Assembly: GCF_035581365.1 (NCBI RefSeq)
Contig: NZ_CP141590.1
Coordinates: forward strand, 372,001 to 436,000
Length of the DNA stretch: 64,000 nucleotides
Direction of reading: 5' to 3'
Source of the DNA: Tsuneonella sp. CC-YZS046
GTDB lineage: Bacteria > Pseudomonadota > Alphaproteobacteria > Sphingomonadales > Sphingomonadaceae
Shown: piece by piece, positions 30,264 to 37,949 of the stretch
How positions within the stretch are numbered: the first letter of the stretch is position 1
How the letters are laid out: every line of letters starts with the position of its first letter
Position numbers and translations under genes: made by a program
Notes under the pieces: generated by a model
What the model was told of the DNA's origin: nothing
The model's database searches: none
Seen by the model: the letters and a program-made list of their open reading frames with translations, nothing else

Positions 30264-30560
30264 TCAGATTACCCAGTTTCCGGCATTGGGGTCGGCCGGC
30301 TTCAGCGTCAGGTCGGGGCGGACGGTAGGCCCCAGCGCCCTGATACGATCCTTGATATGGGCCGGGCGCACGCCCTCGGCGGTCTTTTCGCCATCGATCA
30401 CATTGGCATCGACCACGCGGCGGGCGGCGGATTCTGCGGCGGCGATGGCGTCGCCCTGATCGCCCACGTCCACCGCGTCATCGACATGGCGCGACCAGTC
30501 CGTGCCGGTCCACCATATCACGGCCCCGGTCTTGAGGTCGTTTCCGGTCAGGATCTTCAT
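30264..30560 (-). CDS. DUF2849 family protein
   Basis: 98 aa starting MKILTGNDLKTGAVIWW. This small family occurs between the uroporphyrinogen methyltransferase and cysI in alphaproteobacterial sulfate operons, and its function is unknown. Its start overlaps the upstream methyltransferase stop (ATGA), and one base separates it from cysI. Confidence 0.85.
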   Translation of the reverse strand: MKILTGNDLKTGAVIWWTGTDWSRHVDDAVDVGDQGDAIAAAESAARRVVDANVIDGEKTAEGVRPAHIKDRIRALGPTVRPDLTLKPADPNAGNWVI

Positions 30561-31324
30561 TCAACTGTCTCCCTGGCGAGAATCGCCAGCGCTGCGTCTT
30601 CGCGCGCCGTGACTTCGCCTATAATAATCAGCGCGGGGCTTTTCACCCGCTCGCGCGCCACCAGGTCGGGCAATCCGGCCAGCGGCCCGCGCAGCACGCG
30701 CATAGCGGCTCGCGCGGCATTTTCCACCACCGCGACCGGCATATCGGGAGAAAGACCGTCCGCCATCAGCTTTTCTGCGATCTGCGGCGCGGTCTTGACG
30801 CCCATGTAGATCACCAGGGTGCGGCCCTTTCCGGCAAGGCCCGCCCAGTTCTGCTCCGTCAGCCCCTTGCACTGGCCCGCGACGAAACTGACGATGCTGG
30901 CGGCATCGCGATGCGTCAGGGGGATTCCGGTAGCGGCGGCGGCGCCATTGGCGGCGCTGACGCCGGGCACGATTTCAACCGGGACCCCCGCCGCGCGGCA
31001 GGCTTCCGCTTCTTCGCCGCCCCGTCCGAAAATGAACGGATCGCCGCCCTTGAGGCGCACGACATCGTTCCCGGCCAGCGCCTCGCGCACCAGCAGGGCG
31101 CAGATCTCATCCTGCGGCAGGGTATGGCGGGCGCGCTGCTTCGCCACCGAGATCATGCGCGCGGCGGGCCTCGCCATCGCCAGCACGGCCGGATCGACCA
31201 GCCCGTCATGCACGATGAGAGACGCACCCATCACCAGCCGCGCGGCGCGCAGCGTCAGCAGGTCGGGATCGCCCGGACCCGCGCCAACGAGATACACAGT
31301 GCCTGACTTGCCGCTTATTGCCAT
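30557..31324 (-). CDS. Uroporphyrinogen-III C-methyltransferase (sirohaem synthesis)
   Basis: SAM-dependent methyltransferase making precorrin-2 for sirohaem, the CysI cofactor. Motifs present are VYLVGAGPGDPDLLT, the VVRLKGGDPFIFGRGGEE signature and TGIPLTHRD. This is the CobA/SumT single-domain form (255 aa); the CysG dehydrogenase/ferrochelatase domain is absent and would have to be supplied elsewhere. The start at 31324 gives the canonical N-terminus; the frame stays open far upstream through mscS and the lyase gene but is not coding there. Confidence 0.9.
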   Translation of the reverse strand: MAISGKSGTVYLVGAGPGDPDLLTLRAARLVMGASLIVHDGLVDPAVLAMARPAARMISVAKQRARHTLPQDEICALLVREALAGNDVVRLKGGDPFIFGRGGEEAEACRAAGVPVEIVPGVSAANGAAAATGIPLTHRDAASIVSFVAGQCKGLTEQNWAGLAGKGRTLVIYMGVKTAPQIAEKLMADGLSPDMPVAVVENAARAAMRVLRGPLAGLPDLVARERVKSPALIIIGEVTAREDAALAILARETVE

Positions 31325-31413
31325 GGCCCGAACATGGCCTTTCGCGCGCGAGATCGCCAGCGAGAATGGTTTTGCAGGTGCTAAGGTGAGCTTTACCGGC
31401 AGCCGCTCCCACC

Positions 31414-32436
31414 TCAGCGCTCCTCGGCCTCGTCCGCGCTTCGCTGGCCGATCGCAGCGATAAGCCGTTCCAATTGCTCGGTATTGCGCAGGTTGATGTC
31501 GCGCTGGGGATAGGGGATCTCGACCCCGTTCTCCTTGAACAGGCGCCATACCCGTTTCAGCACTTCGGAAGAGACTCCGCCGATCCCCTCTTCCGGGTCT
31601 CTTATCCAGAAACGTATCTCGAACTGGATCGAGCCTTCCCCCAGTCCAACCATCAGCACCTTGGGTTCCGGGTGCTCCAGCACCCGGGGCGCATCCACCG
31701 CGGCCTGCATCATCAGCGTTTCGACCAACTCGATGTCGCTGTCGCAGGCCACGGGAATCGGGACCTTCACGCGCACGTCGCGCGTGCTGTAGGACCAGTT
31801 TTCGACCTGATTTATCATCAGGTTCTCGTTCGGAATGAGATATTCCTTCATGTCGCGCGTGGTCACGGAGATCGCGCGGATGCCGATCTTGCGGATCTGG
31901 CCGAAACTTTCCCGCCCGCTCATGTCGCTGACCGCGATCACGTCGCCCGGCTTGATCGAACGGTCCATCAGCAGGATGATCCCGGCGATCAGATTGCCGA
32001 AGGTCTTTTGCAGGCCGAAGCCGATGGCGAGGCCGAATGCGCCGGAAAACACGGCAAGGGCGGTGAGGTCGATGTCCAGGAAATCGATCCCGAAAAGGAT
32101 CGCGAAAGTCCACACGGCGATGGAGGCGAGCTTGTCCGCCAGCAGCTTCTGCGTCTCGTCGAGATGGGTGATCCGCGTGAGCATGAAATGAGCGAGCTTG
32201 CTGAGAAGCTGCGCGACGAGAAACACGCCGACAATGACCAGCAGGACGACGAGAGCATCCCACACCGAAAAGCGCGAATGGCCGATCTGGAACGCCAGGC
32301 TGTCCAGCGTCTGCACGAGATCGCCGGCAGCGTCGCTGCGCGCGGCGACCACGTCCTTGATGCCTTCCGCGCCCCTGACGCCTTCTTCCCCCGGCTTCGC
32401 GGCGGGAGCGGCGGCGGCCAGCAGCGCGAAACTCAC
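31414..32436 (-). CDS. Small-conductance mechanosensitive channel (MscS family)
   Basis: 340 aa with about three membrane segments between residues 55 and 150. The pore-lining TM3 (SGAFGLAIGFGLQKTFGNLI) carries the Gly/Ala pattern of MscS and is followed by the beta domain (DRSIKPGDVI to NENLMINQVENWS) and a cytoplasmic alpha/beta domain. It relieves turgor on hypo-osmotic shock. Translation starts at GTG 32436, overlapping the stop of the upstream lyase gene. Confidence 0.9.
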   Translation of the reverse strand: MSFALLAAAAPAAKPGEEGVRGAEGIKDVVAARSDAAGDLVQTLDSLAFQIGHSRFSVWDALVVLLVIVGVFLVAQLLSKLAHFMLTRITHLDETQKLLADKLASIAVWTFAILFGIDFLDIDLTALAVFSGAFGLAIGFGLQKTFGNLIAGIILLMDRSIKPGDVIAVSDMSGRESFGQIRKIGIRAISVTTRDMKEYLIPNENLMINQVENWSYSTRDVRVKVPIPVACDSDIELVETLMMQAAVDAPRVLEHPEPKVLMVGLGEGSIQFEIRFWIRDPEEGIGGVSSEVLKRVWRLFKENGVEIPYPQRDINLRNTEQLERLIAAIGQRSADEAEER

Positions 32437-33641
32437 CGGCCTTGCTCCATCGCCTGCAATCCCCCTTCGAGATCGCGGATGAGATCGTCCGGATCTTCCA
32501 GCCCGATCGAGAGCCGGATGCCCAGCCTGTCATTGCCGTCCCAGCCCGGCGGCGGCCAGGAGGTGACGCTGCGCAGGCCCGCCGGATCGACCGGAATGAC
32601 CAGGCTTTCGAAGCCGCCCCAGCTGTAGCCGATGCCGAACAATCGCAGAGCGTCCATGAAGCGCGCCCGCGCCGCTTCGTCCCGGCCCTTGAAGATGATG
32701 CTGAACAATCCGCAGCCGCCGGTGAAGTCGCGCTTCCATAAATCGTGGCCGGGTGCGCCCGGCAGCATCGGGCACAGCACATGCGCGATTTCCGGCCGGG
32801 CGGAGAGCCATTGCGCGATCTTGAGGGCGCTTGCGCTTTCCTTCTCGAGCCGCAGGCCAAGGGTCCTCAGCCCGCGCAGGGCAAGCGCGGCATCGTCCGG
32901 AGAGACGATCTGGCCAAGGCTCTGCGAGGTGAGCCGCAGCTTGCGGTAGTGATCCTGCGTGGCGCTGACGCTGCCCATCATCAGGTCCGAATGGCCGCCG
33001 ACATGCTTGGTCAGGGCCATGATCGACATGTCGCAGCCGCGCTCCAGCGCGGGAAAACCAAGCGCGCTTGCCCAGGTGTTGTCGATCAGGCTTGCGGCTC
33101 CACGCTCCCGGGCGATGGCGGCCAGCGCCGGAATGTCGCATATTTCCATCGTCTGGCTGCCGGGGGTCTCGAACAGCACGGCCCTGGTGCGATTGCAGAA
33201 CAGCGCGGGAAAGCCCTCGGGGTCGAGCGGGTCGAAGTATCGCGTTTCCACGCCGAAGCGCTTCAGCAGGCCGTCGGCCATCGCGCGGCTCGGGTGATAG
33301 GCGTTGTCGGTAATCAGCAGGACATCGCCCGCGCGCAGCACGCTCAGGAAGGCCCCGGCAATGGCGGCCACCCCGCTGGGATAGAGGACCGTGCCCGCCG
33401 CGCCCGGCTCCAGCTCGGTCAGGGCTTCGGCCAGCGCCCATTGGGTCGGCGCGCCACGGCGGCCGTAATAGAATTCGCCATCGGCATTGGCCCTGCCGCG
33501 CGCGAGATCGGCCGAATCCTCATACAGATGGGTGCTGGCGCGCCAGACGGGCGGGTTGACCACCGCCCCGGTCCATTCGCTCCGCCGCCCTGCCAATACC
33601 AGCCGGGTGGCCTGCTCCGCCTTGTCCGATTTCCTGCTCAC
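32433..33641 (-). CDS. metC: Cystathionine beta-lyase-like PLP enzyme
   Basis: Cys/Met-metabolism PLP enzyme, 402 aa. Typical segments are YGRRGAPTQWALAEAL, the phosphate-binding YPSGVAAIAGAF and the PLP lysine K212 in ALTKHVGGHSD. The C-terminal SWGGFESLVIP and LSIGLEDPDDLIRDL stretches fit cystathionine beta-lyase best. Gamma-lyase or O-acylhomoserine sulfhydrylase activity cannot be excluded. It adjoins the sulfate-assimilation operon, in keeping with sulfur amino-acid metabolism, and its stop overlaps the mscS GTG. Confidence 0.85.
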   Translation of the reverse strand: MSRKSDKAEQATRLVLAGRRSEWTGAVVNPPVWRASTHLYEDSADLARGRANADGEFYYGRRGAPTQWALAEALTELEPGAAGTVLYPSGVAAIAGAFLSVLRAGDVLLITDNAYHPSRAMADGLLKRFGVETRYFDPLDPEGFPALFCNRTRAVLFETPGSQTMEICDIPALAAIARERGAASLIDNTWASALGFPALERGCDMSIMALTKHVGGHSDLMMGSVSATQDHYRKLRLTSQSLGQIVSPDDAALALRGLRTLGLRLEKESASALKIAQWLSARPEIAHVLCPMLPGAPGHDLWKRDFTGGCGLFSIIFKGRDEAARARFMDALRLFGIGYSWGGFESLVIPVDPAGLRSVTSWPPPGWDGNDRLGIRLSIGLEDPDDLIRDLEGGLQAMEQGR

Positions 33642-33683
33642 TGTCCCGGACTAACGCGAGCCGCGTCCGGCGTCGAGAGGGCT

Positions 33684-34955
33684 TCAACCCTGCACGGAAA
33701 GCAGGCGGTGCCCGATCTCGCCATAGACGCGGGGGCCGAGATCGAGCCTGAACGGACGAAGGCCCGCGCCCGGCCCGGCGGGCTTTTGCCCGATCACCAC
33801 GGTCTGCAAGACGATCTGGTCCAGATCCTGGGCATCTATGCGCAGGCGCAGCAGCGGAACGAACATCACCGCGTCCGCCCTGCGCAGGGGATGGATGGCG
33901 GGGATCGGCAGGCGCAATTCGCCGCTCAGCTGGGTGTTCTGGCCGGGCAGCAGCAAGGGCAGGCTGTGCTGGGGCTGCAGCATTTGCTCCGCTCCGGCCA
34001 TCTGCTGGTTCATCGGCAGGGACGCATGGGCCGTGACCAGATCGCTGCCGACCGTGATGTCGCGGATGATGCCGCCTGAAAGATTGTGCAGCGTGAGGCG
34101 ATAGGACAGCGTCACATTCAGCAGGGTGAGGCTGAGCCGCGTGGCTTCCAGCGTGCAGCGCAGGGGCGAGGCTCCGTTGGCCGCGAGTTCGGCCAGTTCT
34201 TCTTCCGGCCCGGGATCGGCGGGCGGCGGCGAAGGCTCGGTACTGGCGTCGTCGGCAGCGGCCCGTGGGCGCGGGCGTTCGATGGGCGGCGCGAGCAGCC
34301 GTCCGCCGGTTTCATGCCGCTGCCGCCACAGCCAGGCCAGGCCGGCAATGAGCCAGGCCAGAACGAAGCCGCCCAGCAGCCAGGGCCACTTGTCCGTCCA
34401 ACTGCCGGAGGCCGCCGCCGCTGGCGGCAGGGCGGGAAGCTGCACGGTTGCCGGATAGGGGGAGGCCGTTGCCGTTTCTCGGGGCGCGGCGGTGTGTTCG
34501 GCCCTGGGCGCGGCGGGTTGATCCCCATCATCCGTGCGGGGCGATGCGGATGGCGCTGTTGCGCGGCCTTCCGTTTCGGTGCTGGCCAATTCGGCGCTCG
34601 CGGCGCGCGTAGCCGATGGCGACGGAGAACGCGGCGTTGCGCCTGCGGTTGCGCTCGCGGCAGGGGTTGCGGGGCTACGCCGCGCCGCCGGTGCCTCGGG
34701 CTGCGCCGGGGATGGGGCGGGAGAGGGCGTGACGACCGTCGGCGGCGCCGCCGTTGGCGTCGAGGTCGGGCGCGGCGCCCTGGGAACCGGAACGCCTTCG
34801 ACCACCGGCCCCTGGACCTGCGGCGTGTCCGAGGGGGCGGGGGGCAGCTTGAAGCCCGTCACCGAATCGGGCTGGCCCTGCGCAAGCACGGCCGCGGGGG
34901 CCGCCAGCAGGGCAGCGGTCACAACACCGGCAAGGGCAGGGGCAAAGCGTTTCAT
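33684..34955 (-). CDS. Pro/Ala-rich single-pass membrane protein, unknown
   Basis: 423 aa. A signal peptide (PALAGVVTAALLAAPAAVLAQ) leads into about 130 residues of low-complexity Pro/Ala/Thr/Ser. A membrane segment follows (WPWLLGGFVLAWLIAGLAWLW), and then a charged C-terminal part with beta-strand character (LRCTLEATRLSLTLLNVTLSYR; PGQNTQLSGELRLPIPAIHP). The topology suggests a long extracytoplasmic stalk and a cytoplasmic beta domain, or the reverse if the signal is retained. I do not recognise a family. Confidence 0.7.
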   Translation of the reverse strand: MKRFAPALAGVVTAALLAAPAAVLAQGQPDSVTGFKLPPAPSDTPQVQGPVVEGVPVPRAPRPTSTPTAAPPTVVTPSPAPSPAQPEAPAARRSPATPAASATAGATPRSPSPSATRAASAELASTETEGRATAPSASPRTDDGDQPAAPRAEHTAAPRETATASPYPATVQLPALPPAAAASGSWTDKWPWLLGGFVLAWLIAGLAWLWRQRHETGGRLLAPPIERPRPRAAADDASTEPSPPPADPGPEEELAELAANGASPLRCTLEATRLSLTLLNVTLSYRLTLHNLSGGIIRDITVGSDLVTAHASLPMNQQMAGAEQMLQPQHSLPLLLPGQNTQLSGELRLPIPAIHPLRRADAVMFVPLLRLRIDAQDLDQIVLQTVVIGQKPAGPGAGLRPFRLDLGPRVYGEIGHRLLSVQG

Positions 34956-35064
34956 CTTTTCGTCTTGTAGCCGTCGAAAGGGCAGGGGGCGCTGAATAGC
35001 GGCTGAACCGCGAACGTCAAACGGATGACTTGTGCGGAAGTGTCGATCGCGGCATCACCGCGCC

Positions 35065-35523
35065 ATGAACGACACATCGCTTCCGCTCCATCTGGGGCAG
35101 CAAAGCGCCCTGCCGGCATCGCCGGATGAGGCCATTCTGGACTATGTGCCCAATCCCCGCGCGGGCGCGCTGTACATGGTGCGCTTTGCCGCGCCCGAAT
35201 TCACATCGCTCTGCCCGGTGACAGGGCAGCCGGATTTCGCCCATCTGGTGATCGATTACGCGCCCGGCGAAACCATCGTCGAATCGAAGAGCCTGAAACT
35301 GTTCCTCGGCTCGTTCCGCAATCATGCCGGGTTCCATGAGGATGTGACCGTGGGGATCGGCCAGCGCCTGTTCGCGGAAATGAACCCTCAATGGCTCCGT
35401 ATCGGGGGGTACTGGTATCCGCGCGGGGGTATCCCGATCGATGTGTTCTGGCAGTCCGGCCCGGCGCCGGATGGCTTGTGGGTGCCGGATCAGGGCGTTG
35501 CATCCTATCGCGGCAGAGGGTGA
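35065..35523 (+). CDS. queF: preQ1 synthase (7-cyano-7-deazaguanine reductase) QueF
   Basis: NADPH-dependent reduction of preQ0 to preQ1 in queuosine synthesis. It is the short unimodular type, 152 aa. The catalytic Cys50 lies in [15 protein letters not shown] with Asp57 behind it, and the NADPH-side motif [15 protein letters not shown] is complete. The start at 35065 gives the family N-terminus. No preQ1 riboswitch-like element was seen upstream. Confidence 0.94.
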   Translation: MNDTSLPLHLGQQSALPASPDEAILDYVPNPRAGALYMVRFAAPEFTSLCPVTGQPDFAHLVIDYAPGETIVESKSLKLFLGSFRNHAGFHEDVTVGIGQRLFAEMNPQWLRIGGYWYPRGGIPIDVFWQSGPAPDGLWVPDQGVASYRGRG

Positions 35524-35640
35524 AGCGGCTTTCCTGGAAGGGCAAAGAGTTGATCTGCAGGAAATAGCATCCTATCCAGGCCGAGGCCCGCAAGGCCGGG
35601 CCGGCATCGAGGGATTTTCCGCATCACCGGCAAGATCGAC

Positions 35641-36267
35641 ATGGCAGAACAGGAGGATGGCGAGTTCGGCACGGGATCGTCCGCCCCGGCCGTGGCGGAA
35701 CGGGAGCTGGAGCGCGCGCTGGGCAACCAGATCCGCGCGCTGCGGCGGCATCAGGATCTGTCCATCTCCGATCTGGCCAGCGCCGCCGGCATCTCCAACG
35801 GGATGCTGTCCAAGATCGAGAATGGCGCGATCTCCCCATCCCTGACCACGCTGCAGGCGATCTCCTCGGCCCTGCAGGTTTCCCTGTCCTCGCTGTTCGC
35901 TTCGTTCGAGGATCGGCAGGATTGCTCCTATGTCCCGGCCGGGCAGGGGGTCACGATCGACCGGCGCGGGACCAAGGTCGGGCATATCTACCAATTGCTC
36001 GGCGCGGTGCTGCGCGGCGACGTGGTGGTCGAGCCGTATCTCATCACCTTGCGCGAGGATGCGGTCGCCTTCACCGGCTTCCGCCATAGCGGGGTGGAGT
36101 TCCTCTACATGCTGGAAGGCGAAGTCCACTATCGCCATGGAACCCGGACCTATCACCTGCAGCCCGGCGATTCCCTGCTGTTCGACAGCAGCGCCCTGCA
36201 TGGGCCGGAGCAATTGAGCGGGGCGGTGGCGCGCTATCTCTCGCTGATCGTCTATCCCAGGGGCTAG
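35641..36267 (+). CDS. XRE-family regulator with cupin sensor domain
   Basis: 208 aa. An N-terminal helix-turn-helix (ALGNQIRALRRHQDLSISDLASAAGISNGMLSKIE at about 25-60) is joined to a C-terminal cupin (GVEFLYMLEGEVHYRHGTRTYHLQPGDSLLF at about 155-190). This class often controls adjacent amine and amino-acid catabolic genes. It directly precedes mgsA, with a long palindrome and a promoter in between, so it is the likely regulator of the methylamine genes. The ligand is unknown. Confidence 0.9.
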   Translation: MAEQEDGEFGTGSSAPAVAERELERALGNQIRALRRHQDLSISDLASAAGISNGMLSKIENGAISPSLTTLQAISSALQVSLSSLFASFEDRQDCSYVPAGQGVTIDRRGTKVGHIYQLLGAVLRGDVVVEPYLITLREDAVAFTGFRHSGVEFLYMLEGEVHYRHGTRTYHLQPGDSLLFDSSALHGPEQLSGAVARYLSLIVYPRG

Positions 36268-36273
36268 ACCAGA

Positions 36274-36309
36274 ATTTATTCCTAACAGGAAAAACTGTTT
36301 CTTATAAAT
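36274..36309 (+). promoter_or_regulatory. 36-bp inverted repeat, candidate operator upstream of mgsA
   Basis: Symmetric arms ATTTAT-N4-AACAG (36274-36288) and CTGTT-N4-ATAAAT (36295-36309) surround a GAAAAA centre, eleven paired bases per side. The site sits 7 bases after the regulator stop and touches the -35 of the following promoter, as expected for a regulator binding site. The binding protein is inferred to be the adjacent XRE-cupin protein. Confidence 0.55.
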
Positions 36310-36337
36310 TGACAGATGTCGCCGAAATGGCTTACCT
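36309..36337 (+). promoter_or_regulatory. Sigma70-like promoter for mgsABC-gmaS
   Basis: A consensus -35 TTGACA (36309-36314) and TTACCT (36332-36337) with a 17-base spacer lie 37 bases before the mgsA start. The -35 overlaps the last base of the 36-bp palindrome. Confidence 0.5.
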
Positions 36338-36373
36338 CGGCAGCACGGGTCGTATTTGGAGAATCAGTGGCGG

Positions 36374-37249
36374 ATGTGCGGGATCGTTGGTCTTTTCCTG
36401 AAGTCCCCGGCGCTGGAGCCGCAGCTTGGCGCCATGCTGGCGGACATGCTGGAAGTGATGACCGGGCGCGGGCCGGACAGCGCCGGTTTCGCGGTTTACG
36501 GCGCGGGCGATCCCGGCCGGTTGAAGCTCACCCTGCGCGGCGGCGATCTGACGATGATCGCGCAGGCGCTGGGCGACGTGGCGAGCGCCGAAGTGCGCGA
36601 TACCCATATGGTGCTGTCCGTGCCCCGGCAGGACGAGGAACGGGTGCGGGCGTGGCTCGCCGCGAACCGCCCGGATGTGGTGGTGACCGGCGCGGGCCAG
36701 CGGATCGAACTTTACAAGGAAGTGGGCCTGCCCGCCCAGGTGGCGCGGCGCTTCGGGCTGGATAGTATGTCCGGCACGCACGGTATCGGCCACACCCGGA
36801 TGGCGACCGAAAGCGCGGTAACGACGGATGGCGCGCATCCCTTTTCGACGGGGCAGGATCAGTGCCTGGTGCATAATGGCTCGCTCTCCAACCATCGCAG
36901 CCTGCGCCGGATGCTGGAACCTCAGGGCATTCGCTTCGCGACCGACAACGACAGCGAGGTAGCGGCGGGCTATCTCACCTGGAAGATGCGCGAAGGGGCC
37001 AGCCTGGCCCAGGCGCTGGAAGCCAGCCTCGACGATCTGGACGGCTTCTTCACCTTCGTGGTCGGCACGGAAAGCGGCTTCGCGGTGCTGCGCGATCCCA
37101 TATCCTGCAAGCCGGCGGTGATGGCCGAGACTGACGATTACGTGGCGTTTGGCTCCGAATATCGCGCGCTGGCCGGGCTGCCGGGAATCGAAGGGGCGCG
37201 GGTGTTCGAGCCGGAACCGGCCCGGGTCTATGCGTGGGAGCGCCATTGA
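36374..37249 (+). CDS. mgsA: N-methylglutamate synthase subunit A (class II glutamine amidotransferase)
   Basis: Ntn-type amidotransferase domain, 291 aa. The start at 36374 is fixed by MCGIVGLF, which places the nucleophile Cys2 immediately after the initiator Met. Other motifs are GRGPDSAGFAVY, GIGHTRMATESAV and HNGSLSNH. On its own this could be a GltB-type glutaminase domain. With the GXGXG and FMN-domain genes next to it and gmaS downstream, it matches MgsA, which acts on gamma-glutamylmethylamide. Co-directional with mgsB, sharing TGATG. Confidence 0.87.
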   Translation: MCGIVGLFLKSPALEPQLGAMLADMLEVMTGRGPDSAGFAVYGAGDPGRLKLTLRGGDLTMIAQALGDVASAEVRDTHMVLSVPRQDEERVRAWLAANRPDVVVTGAGQRIELYKEVGLPAQVARRFGLDSMSGTHGIGHTRMATESAVTTDGAHPFSTGQDQCLVHNGSLSNHRSLRRMLEPQGIRFATDNDSEVAAGYLTWKMREGASLAQALEASLDDLDGFFTFVVGTESGFAVLRDPISCKPAVMAETDDYVAFGSEYRALAGLPGIEGARVFEPEPARVYAWERH

Positions 37250-37938
37250 TGGCGGTGGTCGATCTTGCGAGAACCTCGCGGCGCGAACTGAACCGGGCGC
37301 TCCACGATCTGCCCGCCGACACCAACGAAACCCTGTGGCGGGTGGAGAATCCCGCAGGCCAACATGCCCTTGCCGCCGGGCTCAATGCCCCGGTCACGGT
37401 CGAGATCGCGGGCCACGCCGGATATTACTGCGGCGGCATGAACCAGCGCGCGACGATCGTGGTCGAAGGCAATGCCGGGGTCGGGGTCGCCGAGAACATG
37501 ATGTCCGGCAAGGTCCATGTGCGTGGCGACGCCAGCCAGTCCGCCGGCGCCACCGCGCATGGCGGGTTGCTGGTGATCGACGGCAATGCCTCGGCCCGTT
37601 GCGGCATTTCGATGAAAGGCGTCGATATCGTGGTGAAAGGCTCGATCGGCCCGATGAGCGCCTTCATGGCCCAATCCGGCAAGCTGGTGGTGCTGGGCGA
37701 TGCGGGCGATGCGCTGGGCAATTCGATCTACGAGGCGCGGCTCTATGTGCGCGGCGCAGTAAAGAGCCTGGGCGCGGATTGCATCGAGAAGGAGCTGCGC
37801 GACGAGCACCGGGCGGAACTGCGCGGCTTGCTCGATGCGGCGGGGATCGGTGACGAAGTCTCGGTCGACCAATTCCGGCGCTACGGCTCGGCCCGCACGC
37901 TTTATAATTTCCACGTCGACAACGCGGCGGCATATTGA
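37249..37938 (+). CDS. mgsB: N-methylglutamate synthase subunit B (GXGXG domain)
   Basis: 229 aa built on the GltB C-terminal beta-helix. Repeated GXGXG-like units are visible (GHAGYYCGGMNQ, GNAGVGVAENMMSG, GDASQSAGATAHGG, GNASARCGISMKG). The stand-alone occurrence of this domain beside a class II amidotransferase and a GltB FMN domain is the arrangement described for MgsABC and for GlxBCD. ATG 37249 shares one base with the mgsA stop. Confidence 0.87.
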   Translation: MAVVDLARTSRRELNRALHDLPADTNETLWRVENPAGQHALAAGLNAPVTVEIAGHAGYYCGGMNQRATIVVEGNAGVGVAENMMSGKVHVRGDASQSAGATAHGGLLVIDGNASARCGISMKGVDIVVKGSIGPMSAFMAQSGKLVVLGDAGDALGNSIYEARLYVRGAVKSLGADCIEKELRDEHRAELRGLLDAAGIGDEVSVDQFRRYGSARTLYNFHVDNAAAY

Positions 37939-37949
37939 GGAGCCGGAAG

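Noticed and set aside
31325-32860. N-terminal extension of the uroporphyrinogen methyltransferase frame (to 767 aa)
   Set aside because: The extra 500 codons cross mscS and the lyase gene in another frame and have a low-complexity Arg/Ser/Gly composition; the family N-terminus begins at 31324.
34956-35064. Possible preQ1 riboswitch upstream of queF
   Set aside because: No conserved hairpin and A-rich tail of the preQ1-I type and no terminator or sequestered RBS could be found.
35500-35577. Ten-base direct repeat GCATCCTATC around the queF end
   Set aside because: Short, 68 bases apart and without any accompanying element; probably chance.
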